Positions 5,097-7,660 of a DNA stretch of 7,660 bases are shown here, in pieces. The position numbers and the translations under genes were made by a program. This DNA is from an uncultured bacterium. GTDB lineage: Bacteria > Patescibacteriota > Minisyncoccia > Phycocordibacterales > UBA918. The notes below the pieces were generated by a model. The model ran no database searches. It was given only the letters and a program-made list of their open reading frames with translations, and was not told the DNA's origin. The stretch spans positions 1 to 7,660 of the forward strand of contig CAIMDH010000109.1 of assembly GCA_903839715.1 (NCBI GenBank), in the 5' to 3' direction. Positions within the stretch are counted from its first letter, which is position 1. Each line of letters starts with the position of its first letter.

Positions 5097-7496
5097 ATGT
5101 ATACAGGACTGACCGCATCGGTTGTGGTAGAGCGACAAAAACAGTACGGTAAAAATGAATTACCTCAACCGCAATTTCGTTTTCTACATTTACTCGGACG
5201 ACAATTTAAAAGTATTTTTATTATCCTGTTACTGGTAGCAGCAGGAGTTACTTTTGCGCTCGGTGAACCGTTTGATGCAAGCTTTATCTTAGTGTTTGTG
5301 TTTTTGGGTATTGCTCTCAGTCTTTTTCAGGAATACAAATCAAATGCCGCTGCATCTAAACTGCAGTCCTATTTAATAAAGACAATTACCGTACGAAGAG
5401 ATGATGCTGACCAAGAGATACTTGTTTCAGAAGTGGTGCCGGGCGATATCCTTAAACTTGAATCTGGTGAAGTAATACCGGCCGATGCGGTAGTTCGCTT
5501 TGCGAGCGGGCTACAGGTAGACGAGACAGCATTTACAGGAGAAAGTATTTCGGTATTTAAAACAGCGGTTGAGATAGGCGAAGGTACGGAAACATCTCGT
5601 CTCTTGCAAGGTACTGTTGTGGTACGGGGGCTAGCATATGCTGAGGTGTATGCAACGGGCGCCGATACCAGATTGGCACAAATTGCGCACACTACTTCAA
5701 CTATTAGTAGTGTGAGTGAACTTACTAAAGGCGTCGATCGCATTAGTACGTTTATTCTACGAACGACACTCATTACTCTTTTGTTTGTAGTGTTGGCGAA
5801 TGTATTGATTGAAGGGGCTGCGGCTGACGTGCCGCACTTATTGATTTTTGCGATTGCACTGGCGATATCAGTAATTCCTGAGGCTTTACCTTTAGTGATG
5901 ACCTTTTCACTTTCACACGGGGCACTCAAGCTTGCTAAACAACACGTTATTGTGAAGCGGTTGTCTTCAGTACAGGACCTGGGGTCAATCGAACTTTTGT
6001 GTACTGATAAGACAGGTACTATTACGGAGAATCAGTTGTCATATCAAAATGAATATTTAATTCCGGGGTGTCCATGGCACCCGCTGGTGCTTTCACGACT
6101 AACTGCTCACGACCTTAATGAACGACACCCGGAACCTTTTGACTATGCGACCGACTCTGCTTTATCTTCCGAGCAACGCGCGCTAGTGCAGACATATACT
6201 CTGATGGAAGAAGAGCCGTTTGACCCGGCGGAACGGAGTAACGGAGCCAGGGTTCGTCACGAAGGTGGTAGTGAACTTCATATTCGTCGCGGTAGCCCAG
6301 AGTATTTTATTACTCAAGGCATAGTCCAGTCTGACACCGTGGGTCAATGGCTGCTTGAGGAAGAGGCTAAGGGTCGGCGAGTGCTTGGGGTGAGTTATGA
6401 TCAAGGACAAGGTATGCGGTTCGGGGGGTTTGTGTCATTTGCGGATACTCTGAAGGAGACTACAGCCAGAACTCTCGTACAGGCGCGTGATTTGAATGTT
6501 GCGGTGACGATTGTAACCGGTGACTCTCTCCGAGTGGCGGAAGCGATTGGTCGAGAGGTTGAGCTTGTAACTAAGGCGTCCGAGGTGATAGAAGCTGGAG
6601 CCTTTTTTGATCTACCGCCAGAACAGCAGTACGATTTGATGGGTACGATACGAGTGTTTGCTCGTACTACTCCTGAACAAAAACTTTCACTTATTACCTT
6701 ATTAAAAAAGAAGTACACTGTCGGTTTTTTGGGTGAAGGTATCAATGATGCGGCCGCGCTCAAGGCAGCTAATGTGTCTTTGGTGGTGCAGTCAGCCTCT
6801 GATGTGGCGCGCGAGACAGCTGACATTATTCTCCTTAAGTCAGACCTGCGGGTGATCATGGAAGGTATTCGCCTCGGCCGCGAAACTCATGCAAATACGC
6901 TTAAATACATTCGTGCAACCCTGATCTCAAATTTTGGTAATTTTTACGCAGTTGCTATTGCGTCGCTCTTTATTACTTTTTTACCAATGCTTCCCAAACA
7001 ACTCTTGCTCCTTAATCTCTTGTCGGATTTTCCAATGATGGCGATTGCTTTTGATCGTGTGAGTAAGGCAGAGATTGCACAGCCTCAAAAGTACGACTTT
7101 AGGTCACTGTATATTATTTTCCTCACCCTTGGACTTTTGAGTACGGTGTTTGACTTCATGTGGTTTGGACTCTTTTTCCAAGAAGGACAAGCTGTCTTAC
7201 AGACTAATTGGTTTATGGGCAGTGTTATAACAGAAATTCTTTTATTGGTTTCAATACGCTCAATGTTACCGATTGAGAAAGCTGGTTGGCCAGCACCAAT
7301 TATTCTCTGGTTATCTGGATTTGCACTCATTGCGACAGTAGTATTACCAATGGTACCAGTCACTGCTTCATACTTTGAGTTTACTCCTCCGAGTTGGTCG
7401 GACCTCGGCTTAATTGTGTTGTTGGCGGGGGTGTATTTAATCTTGACTGAAATCGCCAAGCGACCATTGGCACGATTTTTGAAAATATACACTTAG
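5097..7496 (+). CDS. P-type cation-transporting ATPase, MgtA-like (P3B)
   Basis: This 799-residue pump couples ATP hydrolysis to cation movement across the membrane. It starts with the family N-terminus GLTASVVVERQKQYGKNELP (4-23). The actuator-domain motif is TGES (147-150), the M4 motif PEALP (261-265), the phosphorylation site DKTGT (Asp304), the P-domain TGD (474-476) and the hinge GEGIND (546-551). The N-domain is short, with RRGSPE (397-402) at the usual KGAPE site. The M5-M6 stretch with SNFGN, FLPMLPKQLLLLNLLSDFP and FDRV, then YDFRSL, VFDFMWFGLF and NWFMGSVITEILL, closely parallels E. coli MgtA, so Mg2+ import is the best guess. Two signature changes are notable: Glu547 replaces Asp in GDGIND, and Ala replaces Pro in NDAPAL. 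The frame is open from 5010, but the 29 extra residues are not family-like and overlap the previous gene, so 5097 is chosen. It is about 100 residues shorter than MgtA, mainly at the N-terminus and N-domain. Confidence 0.92.
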   Translation: MYTGLTASVVVERQKQYGKNELPQPQFRFLHLLGRQFKSIFIILLLVAAGVTFALGEPFDASFILVFVFLGIALSLFQEYKSNAAASKLQSYLIKTITVRRDDADQEILVSEVVPGDILKLESGEVIPADAVVRFASGLQVDETAFTGESISVFKTAVEIGEGTETSRLLQGTVVVRGLAYAEVYATGADTRLAQIAHTTSTISSVSELTKGVDRISTFILRTTLITLLFVVLANVLIEGAAADVPHLLIFAIALAISVIPEALPLVMTFSLSHGALKLAKQHVIVKRLSSVQDLGSIELLCTDKTGTITENQLSYQNEYLIPGCPWHPLVLSRLTAHDLNERHPEPFDYATDSALSSEQRALVQTYTLMEEEPFDPAERSNGARVRHEGGSELHIRRGSPEYFITQGIVQSDTVGQWLLEEEAKGRRVLGVSYDQGQGMRFGGFVSFADTLKETTARTLVQARDLNVAVTIVTGDSLRVAEAIGREVELVTKASEVIEAGAFFDLPPEQQYDLMGTIRVFARTTPEQKLSLITLLKKKYTVGFLGEGINDAAALKAANVSLVVQSASDVARETADIILLKSDLRVIMEGIRLGRETHANTLKYIRATLISNFGNFYAVAIASLFITFLPMLPKQLLLLNLLSDFPMMAIAFDRVSKAEIAQPQKYDFRSLYIIFLTLGLLSTVFDFMWFGLFFQEGQAVLQTNWFMGSVITEILLLVSIRSMLPIEKAGWPAPIILWLSGFALIATVVLPMVPVTASYFEFTPPSWSDLGLIVLLAGVYLILTEIAKRPLARFLKIYT

Positions 7497-7500
7497 ATAG

Positions 7501-7509
7501 TGGTATACT
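7501..7509 (+). promoter_or_regulatory. extended -10 promoter of the VF530 gene
   Basis: TGGTATACT, a strong extended -10, starts five bases after the ATPase stop. Transcription would begin near 7516, leaving a leader of about 33 bases before the ATG at 7549. A TATTAT at 7520-7525 could be a second, closer box. No Shine-Dalgarno site precedes the ATG. Confidence 0.55.
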
Positions 7510-7548
7510 AAAAGTAGGCTATTATTTTCTGCGGTAAGACAAGATTGT

Positions 7549-7660
7549 ATGGTTAAAAAAGAAGGTACGATACAAATACAACTCAAAAATCCGTTACACG
7601 GAATAACTTTAAAAGCACTTTTGGAAACGTTAGTAGCTGAATTTGGTTGGGAAGAGTTGG
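7549..7660 (+). CDS. VF530/DUF2132 family protein, N-terminal part
   Basis: The gene runs off the window end, with 37 codons visible. After a short basic start (MVKKEGTIQIQLK) comes NPLHGITLKALLETLVAEFGWEEL, matching the start of the VF530 (DUF2132) family, whose members begin with a conserved DPLHGVTLE-type motif and a GWEEL helix. These are small proteins of roughly 70-80 residues with a helical fold likened to double-stranded DNA-binding domains. The cellular role is not established. The visible Asn in place of Asp before PLHG is a small variation. The gene has its own promoter-like box upstream and follows the ATPase by 52 bases. Confidence 0.85.
   Translation, partial: MVKKEGTIQIQLKNPLHGITLKALLETLVAEFGWEEL

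Noticed and set aside
5369..5929. Minus-strand 186-codon open frame inside the ATPase
   Set aside because: It lies antisense to the actuator and M3-M4 region of a clearly conserved protein. Its Ser/Thr/Ala-rich translation is typical of shadows.
139..7496. TGA recoded as an amino acid
   Set aside because: All recognised proteins are full length with no in-frame TGA needed, and family tryptophan and glycine positions use normal codons.

Overview
The window is a compact stretch of bacterial chromosome with every recognisable gene on the + strand and short intergenic gaps. Gene content, the short leaders without Shine-Dalgarno sites, and the protein variants suggest a Patescibacteria/CPR lineage (Parcubacteria-like). 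That placement is an inference from style; no phylogenetic marker is present. The genetic code looks standard: all families read through at expected length with TAG or TAA stops.

Layout. (1) 2-112: last 36 codons of a membrane protein that resembles the FtsX C-terminus. (2) 139-2220: a 693-residue fused polytopic-membrane/spermidine-synthase-like protein. (3) 2316-2386: tRNA-Gln(UUG) with no encoded CCA. (4) 2472-3266: an AT-rich, unrecognised, N-terminally anchored extracytoplasmic protein. (5) 3364-4237: a RAYT-type (REP-associated tyrosine transposase, Y1/HUH) element. It is bracketed by a 17-bp inverted repeat, and its left end including the first codons of the transposase is tandemly duplicated with a 108-bp period. 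The flanks contain open-frame fragments that may be an interrupted small gene. (6) 4398-4781: DgkA-family lipid kinase. (7) 4817-5038: a small two-helix membrane protein. (8) 5097-7496: a P-type ATPase closest to the Mg2+-transporting P3B (MgtA) type. (9) 7549-end: the start of a VF530/DUF2132 small DNA-binding protein.

The most consistent signal not explained by gene content is promoter architecture. Extended -10 boxes (TGn-TAnnnT-like) sit only 5-7 bases upstream of the ATG at 3521, 4398 and 4817, with a weaker example at 139 and a -10 without the TG at 5097. No Shine-Dalgarno motif is evident, which implies leaderless mRNAs. The same motif (TGGTATAC) precedes the tRNA and the VF530 gene with a longer leader. 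These positions also decide the starts of dgkA and the ATPase, whose longest open frames begin well upstream of the proposed starts.

Functionally, the right half is a run of individually promoted envelope genes: a lipid kinase, a small membrane protein and an ion pump. The middle is an accessory patch of AT-rich orphan plus transposase between a tRNA and the dgkA-ATPase block. I see no defence system, CRISPR array or integron.
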